A stretch of DNA of 64,000 bases from Ectobius pallidus (lineage: Eukaryota; Arthropoda; Insecta; Blattodea; Ectobiidae): assembly GCA_964059195.1 (NCBI GenBank), contig CAXKWD010000006.1, forward strand, positions 1,852,530-1,916,529, in the 5' to 3' direction. Positions 11,301 through 21,546 of the stretch are shown one piece after another. Below the pieces are notes generated by a model that was not told where the DNA came from, did not search any database, and saw only the letters and a program-made list of their open reading frames with translations. The translations under genes were made by a program, and so were the position numbers. How positions within the stretch are numbered: position 1 is the first letter of the stretch; each line of letters starts with the position of its first letter.

Positions 11301-11515
11301 GAACTATAAGTTTTATCTGCTAGTTGCACCACCCTAACTTCAGATTCTTCTACTGCTAAATCTAACATTTTACACAAAAAATCACCCTTCTCTCCCACAT
11401 AAGTTTTATCTGAACCGGAATCTATTAAAGCAATAAATGTAATATCCTCCAGCAAAATTTCAACAAAACATCTATCTCCATTAACTAAATCTGTAGGATT
11501 TATATTTAACATCAC
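8363..11515 (-). CDS. pol: Pol polyprotein: protease, reverse transcriptase, RNase H, integrase
   Basis: This 1,050-residue frame copies the element RNA into DNA and integrates it. Domains in order: aspartic protease (LIDSGSDKTYVG, D at about 32; ILGMDVL near 108); reverse transcriptase (WRFCVDFRKVNN, PFGIHNAPASFQR, CYLDDIVLIS near 350); RNase H (LQTDASFSGLGAALI near 495); integrase with an HHCC finger (HDAPTAGH to CEICQ, about 710-755), DDE core (ATDLLG, LLMDNGPQYTS, NPVERVNRVLK) and a C-terminal GPY/F-like module (VGPFIIKKKLSENSYEL). The first codon of the listed span is GTG; the next codon is ATG. The frame is open upstream to the gag TGA, so production as Gag-Pol by readthrough is more likely than separate initiation. 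All key residues are present. Confidence 0.95.
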   Translation of the reverse strand: MMLNINPTDLVNGDRCFVEILLEDITFIALIDSGSDKTYVGEKGDFLCKMLDLAVEESEVRVVQLADKTYSSITGERTFEMKLQDRIFQIKCKIMPNLAVDMILGMDVLKQIGLVVDLQDGTWYFKDEPAKIFQFVKAIDLKEEDQLHNILTLPTPQERDRLNMFLENQLQKFDQCTGLTDLISHVIDTGDAEPIKQRYYPVSPILEKVIHAEIDKMLLEKVIEPSNSPWSSPVVMVKKPDKTWRFCVDFRKVNNCTKRYSYPLPYIEHVLSKLRHARYISTIDLKNGYWQVPLDEASKEKTAFTVPGRGLYQFRVMPFGIHNAPASFQRLVDTILREEIGEKCFCYLDDIVLISETFEEHLSLLEKVLEKLRKANLKINREKSKFCRSELKYLGHIITPLGIAVDSDKISCILEYPAPTKVKEVRAFLGLASWYRRFIPFFSEVVKPLTALLKKNQKWRWTKECQESFDELKSKLSSSPILTCPDYTKPLVLQTDASFSGLGAALIQTGEEGEEKVIAYASRTLTVGEQKWAIVEKELLAILWAVQKFRPYLEGYHFKVYTDHFALKWLNTLQNPTGRLARWSLLLQEYDFEVIHRPGRLQKVPDALSRIHEGKVQEKTVEEEFCLLLTDNSEVVEWENIQDAWYIKRKEQVQSKPKFWPDWKVVDGKLYHLRLDQLEQTLEGTVNRWKLVIPQDFRIKVLQECHDAPTAGHMGIAKTFFRIANKYYWPGMFRDVAKYVTACEICQRQKVLQTAQAGPMHFYQKEKPWMTVATDLLGPYPRSKKGNRYMIVFQDTFTKYVECKALRKATSRAVTEAFYELIILKWGIPGYLLMDNGPQYTSKLMREIAKAFNITPCYLPVYSPQGNPVERVNRVLKTMISSYIQKDQTVWDVYLREFNFAINTAKHSSTRCTPYMLNYGKEPEIISRIEKVENQPIYKEIPKLWVERLNKLKTVRLMVRHNLETAYKNSSHYYNLRRREVRFCPGDLVLRRNFKLSDASQAYAAGLSAKFVGPFIIKKKLSENSYELTNRFGKQLGKWHVKDLKPFVPG

Positions 11516-11520
11516 ACAAG

Positions 11521-11545
11521 CCTGATTTTTAGTTAATTGTCATAA
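11521..11545 (-). promoter_or_regulatory. Probable translational readthrough site between gag and pol
   Basis: On the minus strand the gag frame ends TCC TTA TGA CAA TTA ACT and continues open, in the same frame, into pol. TGA followed by CAATTA fits the CARYYA readthrough context known from tobacco mosaic virus. There is exactly one stop between two otherwise continuous frames, which argues for suppression and against a frameshift. The mechanism is inferred. Confidence 0.7.
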
Positions 11546-12904
11546 GGAATTTGTAGGCCTAACTTTACTTTCTTGGGGCATCCTACAATCAATAGCCCTA
11601 TGTCCAAGCTTATTACAATTATAACATTTAATCGTAGTGCGTGGAGTAACTCTACGAGGTGCCTTACACTCGAACTGCCTATGTCCTATTTTATCACAGT
11701 TCCAACATCGCTGGTTATTTGAAAAACGCAAAGTGGTGTTTTTACCATTTTCCCCCAACTCATCTTGTCTCTCTTTATTTTCTATTACTTTAACCATTCT
11801 AGAATCATTTACAGGACTTGAATTTCGTTCCTTATCCCACGTCTTTGCAGAAAAACTAACACTAGGTTTCTTTTGTAATTCAGACGATGGAAGTTCCTGT
11901 TTTCCCTGAATTCCTAACGCTGTATGAACCGAAGGTATAACAACTTGTCTCTGGGGTTTATAAGCCGTTTCTTTAATTGTAGCTCTAACCTGCGTTGGAG
12001 GAGGAATATATCTCTCAGAATCTAACAATATTTGTTCATACTGCCTACCTACACGTATTAAATCTGTTATAGTTTGAATCTCTGCAGGTCTAAGGTACAA
12101 TTTTACATCAGGACGCAAATTTTTGATAACAGTCTTCATCATTTGTTGAGGACTCATTGGAGTACTTAGCCTCCTCATTAACGTTTGAATAGCATTAACA
12201 TAATCAAAAATCGATTCTTTAGGACCTTGCGTTCTCTGTCTAATCTCATCCAAAAGCGCGTCTTCCTCATCAATAGGCAAGTAATATTCTCTAAATTCTT
12301 TCAAAAAAGCTTCCCATGTAGGCCAATCTGTTAATCTGTTCCTGTACCAAAGTAAAGCTGAATCTTGTAAAATTTCGGGTAATACTGACAATAACTCTGC
12401 ACCCTGTAACTTAGAACTTTGTTTTAAATCTTCCAATCTCTCCAAAAATAAGTAAATGCTATCCCCAGGTTTGAATTTAATGTTCCATTTACGAACCAGA
12501 TCCAAAGTATTTGGTTTATGCGGCTCTAACTGAATTGTGAACGATGGTACTACTGGTACAACTTCTTCTGAATCAGCTACCGCCATGGCCTTCCTACGCA
12601 TTAACTTAACCCATGTATACACTACATCTCCATATGAATCTTGTGGAACCGTTATATTATGTTCAACTAAATCTTCTTCCAAAACTTCCTGACTCAGAGC
12701 AAAAGCCGTAATTAACACTTGAAATGACTGAGGGTTCTTGCGGGCATAATCTAACAAGCGTTGTCTTAACTCATCCCTTGTACCTGTGGTCGGTAACTTT
12801 ACTCTATCACATTCTGCCTCTAAATCCGCCTTCCTCAACTTCCTAATAGCTTGGGTTAACTCAGCTGCTCTTATTTGTGCATATGGATCAACATAAGTAG
12901 CCAT
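11540..12904 (-). CDS. gag: Gag polyprotein with SAP-like N-terminus and two zinc knuckles
   Basis: This 454-aa structural protein would form the cytoplasmic particle that packages the element RNA. Residues about 19-56 (RKLRKADLEAECDRVKLP, then GTRDELRQRLLDYARK) look like a SAP motif, a fold usually linked to DNA binding. The middle part has the usual retrotransposon Gag helical region, with LLWYRNRL and WEAFLKEFREYYLP. Two CCHC knuckles follow at about 400-413 (CWNCDKIGHRQFEC) and 427-440 (CYNCNKLGHRAIDC), which would bind RNA. The start ATG at 12904 follows a leader of about 360 bp. The stop is TGA at 11542-11540, and pol continues in the same frame beyond it. No frameshift or internal stop is seen. 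Confidence 0.93.
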   Translation of the reverse strand: MATYVDPYAQIRAAELTQAIRKLRKADLEAECDRVKLPTTGTRDELRQRLLDYARKNPQSFQVLITAFALSQEVLEEDLVEHNITVPQDSYGDVVYTWVKLMRRKAMAVADSEEVVPVVPSFTIQLEPHKPNTLDLVRKWNIKFKPGDSIYLFLERLEDLKQSSKLQGAELLSVLPEILQDSALLWYRNRLTDWPTWEAFLKEFREYYLPIDEEDALLDEIRQRTQGPKESIFDYVNAIQTLMRRLSTPMSPQQMMKTVIKNLRPDVKLYLRPAEIQTITDLIRVGRQYEQILLDSERYIPPPTQVRATIKETAYKPQRQVVIPSVHTALGIQGKQELPSSELQKKPSVSFSAKTWDKERNSSPVNDSRMVKVIENKERQDELGENGKNTTLRFSNNQRCWNCDKIGHRQFECKAPRRVTPRTTIKCYNCNKLGHRAIDCRMPQESKVRPTNSL

Positions 12905-13240
12905 ATTTATATATTAACAATACCACTGAAAAAAAAAGATTAGAACACAATAGTTCAGTCGTCTGTCTTAGTCATCTATAGAAGTCCTTACTTGTCAATA
13001 GTCATTATTCTTTTCCCAAAAATATGTTATTATTATTATATTTTTTTTTTGAGAATAAATTTCAGTTATACTAACCTAACTCCCAAAATTCTTTTAACAC
13101 TATCTCGCCTCACGTTAGGATATCAAACTTTGTGATTTCAACACAACTCAACCCACGCTATGGGCTCCAAAATATATGATGACTCGTATTTCAAGTTTCC
13201 AATTCTAACTGATTAATGTTTATTTTCTTTTCTTATATCA
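12905..13240 (-). other. Leader of the Gypsy-type element
   Basis: Non-coding sequence between primer site and gag start. It has a T-run at about 13041-13050 and a second primer-site-like motif at 13152-13170, but no open frame. Confidence 0.5.
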
Positions 13241-13261
13241 GCCCCACGTAATGGGCGACCA
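13241..13261 (-). promoter_or_regulatory. Candidate tRNA primer binding site
   Basis: The minus strand reads TGGTCGCCCATTACGTGGGG just after the 5' LTR, the form and place expected for a primer binding site. A second, diverged copy of the motif (TTGGAGCCCATAGCGTGGG) lies about 90 bp further at 13152-13170. I have not identified the tRNA. Confidence 0.45.
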
Positions 13262-13273
13262 AACTTTATTACG

Positions 13274-15898
13274 GCCCAATCACAAATTAAATTATAGATA
13301 CACAGGCTATGTATCTACATGCCTCTCGACTAGCTTTTAAATTAGCAGTGGAGACGGGAATTGGGTTCGGATTTACCTTTCGTTTATTACTCTGCTTCTC
13401 TCTATTTCTTCTTTTTCTCCTTTATCAGTGCTCACTACCAAAGTATATAACTTAGCCCAAAAATCAGCGACTCTCAAACCATTACAAGGATAAGGGTCAA
13501 AAATCTGAACTTCACGTTAATTTACTTTGCATAACAATAACCATAATTTATTTAATATATTATTTTTTTTTCTTTCTTTTTTCAACAATAACAATCTTAC
13601 ATACAATAAATTACATTTACCCAACATTAACCATTCAACATTTTTATTAGTAGGATAGTATTTAATTATTCAAGGTTAGTATACCCAGTTTAACTATATA
13701 AGTACGTTCTCTGTTCAACAATAACAAATCCCTAATTAATTACTTTAACCTTCTTTCTTTTTTTTTTTTTTTTGTTTCCAGGTATCTACTAGAACGTCTT
13801 GTATTATTCTTCTAATTTACTACTGACTTGTGTAATCATTTACATTTGCAACTTCAGGATAGTTCAATATATATATTATACCTTCTTTTTTTTGAATAAA
13901 TAAAGGTTTTCAATTCATAATCCAGTCCTTAACTCTACAGATTACACTCAATAATCCCACCTATGTCTCCTATACGAGTCTACTAGTCATCTTAGTCCAT
14001 GAAGAATTGTATTTAAAGATAGATAGGAAAGACAGTCTCATGAAGAAAGAAATAGAAGTTTAGGCCTATACCCACAGAGTGACTGTGGCGATAGACCACC
14101 GATACAGGAGCGGCGTCTAGATCTTGAGTTACAAACAATCTGACTCCTCTCCTGCAACCGGGAAAATATTAATGGGCCGCAAACAAAAATAAAATTTTGT
14201 AAATCGATGTCAGAGGTCCCTGACACTCTCTCCTAGAGGCACGTGGGGCCGTTGTTCGCCTCCAACATCGATGGCTTTCACAATCTCTCATAAATTTCTT
14301 TTCTTTATATGTTACTAGTATAGGCCTTGCCTACTACCAGATTTATTTGTTTGATTCGGGATACTTCAGGCGTTCCCTCACCTCACCCTTACAATCTCTA
14401 GTACTTGTTCATAAACTACTTATCATCAGTACACTACTCGTAATTACCGATTCTCCTCTTTCTAACCTGACCAATCATAAGCTATTATCTTTTAACCCCT
14501 TTCTTTCTTTAAGTAGAATTCCCTTCAGCTTATACCATTGATTTAATTCACTTGGTGGTTATTCTAGTTTTCCTACTTCTTAAGTTACTACTCTTCAGCA
14601 TGGGCACCCAATCTTCTTTTGTCTCTAAATTCCCTAGAATTCTAACTGAAACTAATTCACGCCCAGATTCGTAAGCTTCTCTATAACCCCTGTAGTGACT
14701 TCTACTTCTACCCTAACATGTAAATTTTCCAATGGTACACACCTACTGCACTACCACTCGTAGGCCTTCTTTTGCCCTTCAATCTTTCCACTTCTTATCC
14801 CCCTCTACCATATTCCATACACCTTCGCTTGTAGATAAATCTCTATAAAAAAACATAACTTAACACTACAGGCCAGCATGAAATCTATTTATAGATAGTC
14901 ACCCGTCACCTGAAAGAAACCCAAGTGGGAGGGGCCCTCGTAAGAAGTACTAAGCATGCCCCTTAATTACCTTTCTTCCTTACTCCCCTCGCGTCCTGTC
15001 TCAAAAATAACAAAGTTTATATGAGCATCACCAATTGCCCCTAGCTATGTATTCATTCGTGGGACAATCACCCATAAAACCCCAAAGTGAAGAGATCTAT
15101 CTTTGGCATTCAGCGGTTAGGCTCTTGACTGCTCTTTCATAATTAACTTAGACCAGAAATAGAAAATAGTTGGATTACTGGATTTCATCACTTTACTTCT
15201 AGAATTCTCACTTCTATGTTCCTATTCTATTCTTTTATCATACGATACGGCGTCTAATCGCCACACATTACTTAGAAACCATCCTTACAAAAAAAGGAAT
15301 ATCTCAATTTTCTCACTCCCCAAACAATAAGAAAAAGTCTAGACGATTATACTCAACCAGTGATGTCCAACTTATCCTCCGATCCTGAGTTGTCTTCCAT
15401 TACTTCCTGATGTCCATATCTGCTCTTATTCAGAGCGAGCAGTCACGACTCACTCTCACAGCTGATGTTCGCTGTAGCGGTGTCTCGTACTGGCCGACTT
15501 GGTGTATTCTTCTGATTAATGACTATCTCCATATAGCCGTGTCAAGGAAGTTCACAACCAGAATTTCCTTTAGATGAAAGTCTGACACACCATTATGCCA
15601 GAACGCCTCTACCGCTGTCACACATCCCAATCTCGTCTTCTCCCTTCTGCCTTTTCAACTTCTCTCTCTCGTGGTCAGGCACGTACTACTAACCGTCTTT
15701 CAGGTTCCACACGTCTCTCTCGTCGATTCACCGTCGACGCATGCGCACCTCTCCTTTTCTGTAATTCAAATAAATTCAGGGCAGTATCGATAATCATGAA
15801 AATGTTCAATATCGATTAGTTGCGGTCCCCCAACCCTTCCTTTGTTTAGGAATGGTCTCCTATCGTTGATTATGCACTTCGCTATTTGCGTCGTGACA
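13274..15898 (-). repeat. 5' LTR of the Gypsy-type element (right copy)
   Basis: About 2.62 kb, shared with 5644-8264. Differences seen include 13345 (g for a), 13706 (g for a), 15045 (c for g), 15879 (t for g) and poly-T tract length. Its inner end lacks the 372 bp seen at the outer end of the left LTR and runs directly into the leader at about 13265. Confidence 0.88.
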
Positions 15899-16098
15899 AC
15901 TTAATATTCATATTGCCTAGGTAATAATTTTCAGTACACTCTTTTCTCTTTTAAAGAGAAGGAAGAGCAGGAAAACTCTTTTAATGGTTCCTTATAGTCT
16001 CCTTCCTCTCGTCTGGTCTTTTTGTGCTAGGCTCTTGGCATCCTCTTCTCTCTTTCTGAATTACATATTATGCTCATCTCTTTTTTTAATAGTATTTG

Positions 16099-16820
16099 TT
16101 ACAAAGATTTCTGAAATTTCAAATGTCTTGAGAAAAAAATCAATAGGCTATATACTTGAATATTATCCTCCTTTATTAGATGGTACTGCTTGATCCCCTT
16201 CCTTCGTAATGTATCAGATTTTGTTCTCACACTTTGTTTTTCTTCTTCTTCTTCTACTAGCTTAGCAAGATACTGCCCATGTCGTTTAACTGATCCAAGG
16301 TCACAGTATGTTCTGTGGATATTTTGTCTATGTTGCTCAGTAAACTTATTGTTGCACTGTCGGAGGCATTTAGAGCAATCTAAGCTTCTCATGTCTTGCA
16401 GGAACTTTAGAATTGTTAGTTGAAATGTATGCTCTATCATGCTGCAGGTTAATTCTTTCTTTTTCACTCCTCTTTATCTGCTTGCTTTTTGCGTTTTCTT
16501 GGTTTATTATTTTCTTCAAAGTTAACATTATCGTCTACAATTTCTCTGTCCTGATTCTGATGATACACTTGCGCACTGTCAACATCCTCACGTGTTACAC
16601 CCTTTACAAGACAGGGTCCATTTTCATTACTGGTCTCTGTAATAAAGAAAATATTCAGAGAATGGAAAAAGAAAATATTTAGCTGGACTGGAACATCACT
16701 CAACACAATCAGTAGACTCGTCCGGTTGATATGAAGGATCACAATCTGAATCTGAATCAATGAACGGCCTGAGCATCTCTTCAACTTTTTAACGTTGTAA
16801 TTCTTCAGATTCAGATACAA
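16099..16820 (-). pseudogene. Same transposon protein remnant in unit 2, without the Tc1 insertion
   Basis: This is the paralogue of 3474-4108. Because the TA site is empty, the frame runs on past the insertion point (16099-16467, 122 aa), adding KGIKQYHLIKEDNIQVYSLL. That matches the next part of the insect family pattern, where a Y-x-VC-type motif follows the cysteine module. The stop between the two frames is shared with unit 1, so it predates the tandem duplication. No catalytic domain follows. Confidence 0.45.
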
Positions 16821-17363
16821 TTAATAATAATATAACAATAACAGTAATAATTATTATAACTATAATAATCACAAACACACGCTAATAATCACAAACAAAC
16901 ACTAATAAACACATTCTAATACTTACACAATTTCTCTAAATTCCATTCCTTCTGACACATTTTCACCATCCTTCTTCCTCTGGACTGGACTCCACTACGA
17001 TCATGTCTACTTGCAAACTCATTCAAGACTGATAATTGTTAAATTTTGTTGATAGGAAGTTCTTTCTGATTGTTGTCACCGAGTGATGGCGGCAATCCGT
17101 TTACAACACATGGCGAAAGCAACAGTTCTCTTAGGATCAGAGAAACGTAACAGCTGTTCCGTTTCAGAAATTATCACTACCTGCTGCAGTCTCAAGACGG
17201 AACAGCTTTTCCGTCTGTGTGATTCTTATTATTTTCCTAAAAATGTAGATACGCTAGCAGCTAGAATGGAAACCAGTTTAGATAGAGTTACGCTTCTTTG
17301 ATCCCAAGATAGATCTCAATTCGGTGTTTCTGATGGTAGTATCAACTCAAAAACGGTAAAAAT

Positions 17364-17394
17364 GTAGTTACGTCTCTCTGATCCTAAATGGGCG
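17364..17394 (-). repeat. Outer right terminal inverted repeat of the composite transposon
   Basis: 31 bp, followed by the target duplication TCTT at 17395-17398 that matches 388-391. Confidence 0.85.
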
Positions 17395-18358
17395 TCTTCT
17401 TGGAGAGCTTTTTAGCTGGGAATCAACGTCTCCACAGCGGCTTCTCTATTGGAATTCTCCTTCCATTCTCGCAACTGTCTCAGGAGTACTTAAAGGAATT
17501 TAGCTCGCTGATATAAAAGAATATCATATTCGATTTTAATCAATACCTAACCACAACTTATTCTTTGATGAAAGTTCTAACAGGTTCAACAAATTGCATT
17601 AAATACTTTTTCTTATGCAAAACTTATGCAATCCCACAAGAAGGCTGACACTACCATCAGAATAAACAGGTTAACAATATTATTTCATGTAAAATTTTCA
17701 TTAAAATTTGACAGTAGAATTTACTATATTGAACTTAAGCCAGCCATTAATGAAGGTCACTAAATACGTTGAGAGCACCTGTATGGTCATGTAGCATGGC
17801 GCCTGTGCACATTGTGAGTTTGCTAAAAAATCACATTGTGCGTACACCTCGCACAGAGAAACATAATGTGCGCATGCATCATGCGTGAGTTGACTTTCTG
17901 AACAAACCTATTTACACTGCATTCACTCATTTTCACTTCACCGGAGAGGATACAACAATGACACTTCATAATATGGAACGCCAGCAACGTAGGTAGACTA
18001 GAAAGAAATTGTATGCGGCAACTAATGAGACGAACGATCATAGGAAGCCTTTCAGGGTTCAAACCACGTGAAAACATGGACTGCAGAGGTGCGTTCAGAG
18101 TGATATAGCCTACAAGAAACAGCGATTTCTTTAGAAGTACAGTCAACCCTCGATACATTTAGTCCTTGTTAAAAAAAAAAAGGAACTGTAATTGTAGTGT
18201 AGTGTTTAACAGCTGAATAGACACCGGACTAAAAGAAGTGAAAGTTTGAAATGTCTCGTTGTATGAAGGGCTCTTTCTACCTGCTCCACCCTCATGCATG
18301 CTGCCTGTCCAACTACTTAACATAGCTTCCTCATTCCATCGCACTACATTTACAATTA
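17395..18358. other. Unrecognised AT-rich stretch
   Basis: I see no supported gene. Short frames here lack recognisable motifs. Confidence 0.4.
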
Positions 18359-19008
18359 GGGTAGGCGCACACGGAGCCACTTGTGGTCGTGTTAGGCGCA
18401 CACGGGACCACTTGTGGTCGCCACCGGTGGTCGCCACTTTATCCAGAAATATTTCCTCTTCTCTCATCAGTTGCAGAATGGATTCCGATTTGGAAGCACT
18501 AGTTGCAGTTTTGCTAGTGAATGCCTTTCTCTTAAATCATCTGCAGAAGTGAAATATTTGGGGATTATTACTGATCAACATTTGAAATGAGATAAACACA
18601 TTTCATATATATTTTTTTTATTATCTATAACATATATATTTTATTATATAATAAAATACGAGAATCAATGCATAAATTTGTAAGTCTCCGTGACTGTATG
18701 GTCATTAACCCTAGTGGTTTATTTAGCCCTAGTCGAATCCGTTACTCAGTGTGACATTATTGGATGAGGAAGCATTTCTAAAATGTTTCTACTCCATTGA
18801 CTTTATTAGAATAACGCATAATCAAAATTTGTTTTAAAAAGTGGCTGGTCTAACCACCTGAACTAATCTATTCCGAGTTTAATGTATTTAACATTAAGAA
18901 AATCTATAGTCAAAATAATTTGATCCCAAACAGAACATCAGGCAATCCTAATGTTTGTATGTACGTGCACTAGTCTTTGTAATAAAAAAGTATTAATGTA
19001 TAAAAGTT

Positions 19009-19316
19009 GACCACCGGCGTGGTCTTGTGGTTAGCGTCGCTGACTACAGATATGTCGGCCCGGGTTTGATCCCCGGTACCTCCTCGGATTTTTCTGAGGT
19101 AGGAAGGTCTGGAACGGGGTGCACTCAGCTTCGTGATTTAAATTGAGGAGCTACTTGATAGAGAAATAGCGGCTCCGGTCATGGAAACCATCATTAATGG
19201 CCGTGGGTGTCCACATGCTGACATCATGCCCCCCACCAATCCTGTCATCTGCCTGGGATAGATGGCGCAGCGGTCGTTTGGTAGAACTTGTATCTTCAAG
19301 GATGTAGCGCCACGGA
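19009..19316 (+). mobile_element. tRNA-derived SINE, family A, 11-bp TSD
   Basis: It has a tRNA-like head with an A-box-like TGGTTAGCGTCGCTG and a B box GGGTTTGATCCCC, then a body ending at GTAGCGCCACGGA. It is flanked by GTATAAAAGTT at 18998-19008 and 19317-19327. Related copies: 25657-25810, 61842-61987 (5' truncated) and the window end. It would be transcribed by RNA polymerase III and mobilised by a LINE. Confidence 0.8.
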
Positions 19317-20825
19317 GTATAAAAGTTAGCTTGTGTGCGGATTTTTTTTTCTTTTACACTCATCTCCTGAAAGACTGGAACAAACAGTTGGCACATTTTT
19401 TCCAGGATTTTGTTTTATCTATCATACTACTGTAAATTAACACGGCATATCCCAAATAGCTGGTTTCAAATTGTACAACTCAGAACAGCAACTGTCGTGA
19501 TAAACTTATCTTGATCAGTCTGTTGTTTATTCTTTCAAAAGACAAGATTTTCTTTTCCACGCTGACTCAAGATGTAATGTTGATACTGCATGTATGGTAT
19601 TTGTTCTCTCTCCGCCACAAACAATAAACTCATTGATCCAACAGTACATCCTGAAGCTTTGCTGATTACGGTAATTAATACGAGTGTGTTATTTTCATAA
19701 CATCGTCCTTCCTGCTTTCCTTCTCCCATTAATTATTAATTGATTTGTTCTTTACTTCTTTTGTTAATGCATTTTTTCATTTTTATTTTATTGTTACTCA
19801 GTTTATTTTTCGTGCTGTTTCTGCTTATCAAGCAGAAAAACAGTTTGACCCAAAATCTCTAGAAGACAAAACAGCTTTCAATGAACATCAGTTCCTTTAT
19901 CTTCAACTTTGTTATTATTAGTAGGCCTACGGCAAGAACTTGATAATTTTGTACATTGTTTATACCACTATTGAACGTTAGCTGGGATATATGTAAATAT
20001 GTATAGTGAATTAAGTGATTAAATAAGAGCAATTTTTATGAAATTATTTTGCATTTTTCGTTTTCAAGATTTTTTTATTACTTTATTTTTTATTTTTTTA
20101 GGTATTTGGTCATTTCGGCGTATTGTAACTTATAGTTTTTTTGTGAAGTGTTGTTCTCAATATGCACCAATTGTTTCAGTTGAGTTACAGAGAAGCATTT
20201 CCATATACAATAAAAATCGTTACTTTCAGGCAAATTAAAATCATTTTATCTGAGAAACTCCGTCAATTCATATTTTCTGTATTCATTTTAAATTTCACAG
20301 ATCCATGTATCCCAGTAGCAATTACTTACTTTTATTAGCAACAAAGTGAGTGATTTTATTGTAAATTAAATATAATGCTCTATCGTACATTAATTTGCTA
20401 TCTAAAATCAACACATTACAGAAGGCTAATTATCAGTAATAAGGAATAATTTATTGATTTTTAAATATTTTCAGGTCATAAAAGCATTTTTTTATTTTAA
20501 TATTTTATAATATATGCATTGCCCTAGTTACTAGGCCTATCTATTATATTTCACATAAGGGCACGCAATAGATTAGCGACCAAAGTTCTTAAAGAAGGGA
20601 GCTGTATGCCACTGTAGCACGCCAGAGGGAGCTGTAAAGCACTGTAGCACGCCAGAGCGCCTGTGGCGACCACAAGTGGCTGCCGTGTGCGCCTGAATTC
20701 GACCACCGGTGGCGGCCACTTGCTGCGAGAACGAGCGTCTCCCCCAGCTTGTGGCTGACACTGGCGTCTGCAGTGGTCGTGTGTGCGGCTGCTCCATTTA
20801 AACTCCATGTAAAGCCTTCCCGCAG

Positions 20826-20855
20826 CTTGTGGTCGCCACCGGTGGCGACCACAAG
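20826..20855. repeat. Perfect 30-bp palindrome near the Harbinger-like right end
   Basis: Half-site CTTGTGGTCGCCACC followed by its exact reverse complement. It may be a transposase binding site or a source of hairpins. Confidence 0.8.
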
Positions 20856-21414
20856 TGGCTCCGTGTGCGGCAAGCCTTAATGACAGGAGAACAGTATCTT
20901 CTTGGAAATACAGTACAGTATGTTTCTTAAAATAATTTTCCTAAGCCTTAGGCCACACGGGCGTGTTTTGATGTTGCGGTTCTGCGTGGAAATACAGCGT
21001 CGGAAAGTCTGCAGCACTCATGGCCACACGACCTATCTTTTCACGCTGAGAATGTAGTGTAAACAAACATGGTCTGTTTATTCCTGTCATTGTTTTAGCG
21101 GCTCTGTGGGTGCAAATTATGGACGACTCATTTTTTTATGCAGTAGTTGCATCTTGGCCTACTCTCCCGTGGTCCTTGGAAATATACAGCAAAACGAGAC
21201 GAAAAATAAGTTAAACTAATATTTGTATTAATAAGAGGACTGACTTTTAACACAAATTTTATACCGAAAATTAGATTTCTTAAAAGTAAATAATGGAAAG
21301 GAATTTAAAAAGTGCCTGAATAGAAAGTTTTATGGATCCTTTAAAAGTAAGCAGGTTTTAATTAAGTTTAATAATTTAATAAAATATTGGTCTTGTAAAC
21401 CAAAATTAAGGAGG

Positions 21415-21417
21415 GGG

Positions 21418-21451
<34 letters not shown>

Positions 21452-21501
21452 TAGAGAGATAGAGAGATAGAGATAGAGAGAAAGAGAGAAAGAGAGATAG
21501 A

Positions 21502-21544
<43 letters not shown>
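21415..21544. repeat. GA/GATA microsatellite
   Basis: About 125 bp of (GA)n with interspersed GATA. Reading frames across it are low-complexity artefacts. Confidence 0.95.

Positions 21545-21546
<2 letters not shown>

Larger units (their letters stand above)
5272..15898 (-). mobile_element. Ty3/Gypsy-type LTR retrotransposon, full length, TSD ACTT
   Basis: Element of 10,627 bp flanked by ACTT (5268-5271, 15899-15902). The empty site is seen in unit 1 at 1241-1260. Order on the minus strand: 5' LTR (right), leader, gag, pol, polypurine tract, 3' LTR (left). The protease, reverse transcriptase, RNase H, integrase order is that of Gypsy. No envelope frame is present: pol ends about 100 bp before the 3' LTR. 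The LTRs differ by only a handful of substitutions over 2.6 kb and both genes are open, so the insertion is young and may be competent. Confidence 0.95.
392..17394. mobile_element. Composite DNA transposon with internal tandem duplication, TSD TCTT
   Basis: The two outer ends are perfect 31-bp inverted repeats starting CGCCCATTTAGGATCAGAG (392-422 and 17364-17394), flanked by TCTT on both sides (388-391, 17395-17398). A third, identical right end lies inside at 4652-4682, and directly after it the sequence restarts at the equivalent of position 662. Once the nested elements and their duplications are removed, unit 1 (662-4682) and unit 2 (4683-17394) are both 2,081 bp and nearly identical. 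The simplest reading is a single insertion with a recent tandem duplication. A 4-bp duplication is a feature of Sola-type transposons among others; I cannot confirm the superfamily. Confidence 0.75.
4683..17394 (-). repeat. Tandem unit 2 of the composite transposon
   Basis: This unit holds the LTR retrotransposon (5272-15898) and lacks the Tc1/mariner insertion. Around 16180-16190 it reads straight through a single TA where unit 1 carries the element. It starts at 4683 immediately after the right terminal repeat of unit 1, without a left terminal repeat of its own. Confidence 0.8.
18359..20876. mobile_element. Harbinger-like DNA transposon, TSD TTA
   Basis: The ends share GCGCACACGGAGCCACTTG-type inverted sequence (left 18359-18390; right, reversed, 20845-20876) and are flanked by TTA (18356-18358, 20877-20879). 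A 3-bp TTA duplication is typical of PIF/Harbinger. Extra copies of the terminal motif lie just inside each end, at about 18390-18440 and 20655-20730. No transposase remains. A SINE sits inside at 19009-19316. Confidence 0.6.

Noticed and set aside
8363..11515. Possible endogenous retrovirus with envelope
   Set aside because: No frame of envelope size or character lies between pol and the 3' LTR; only about 100 bp separate them.
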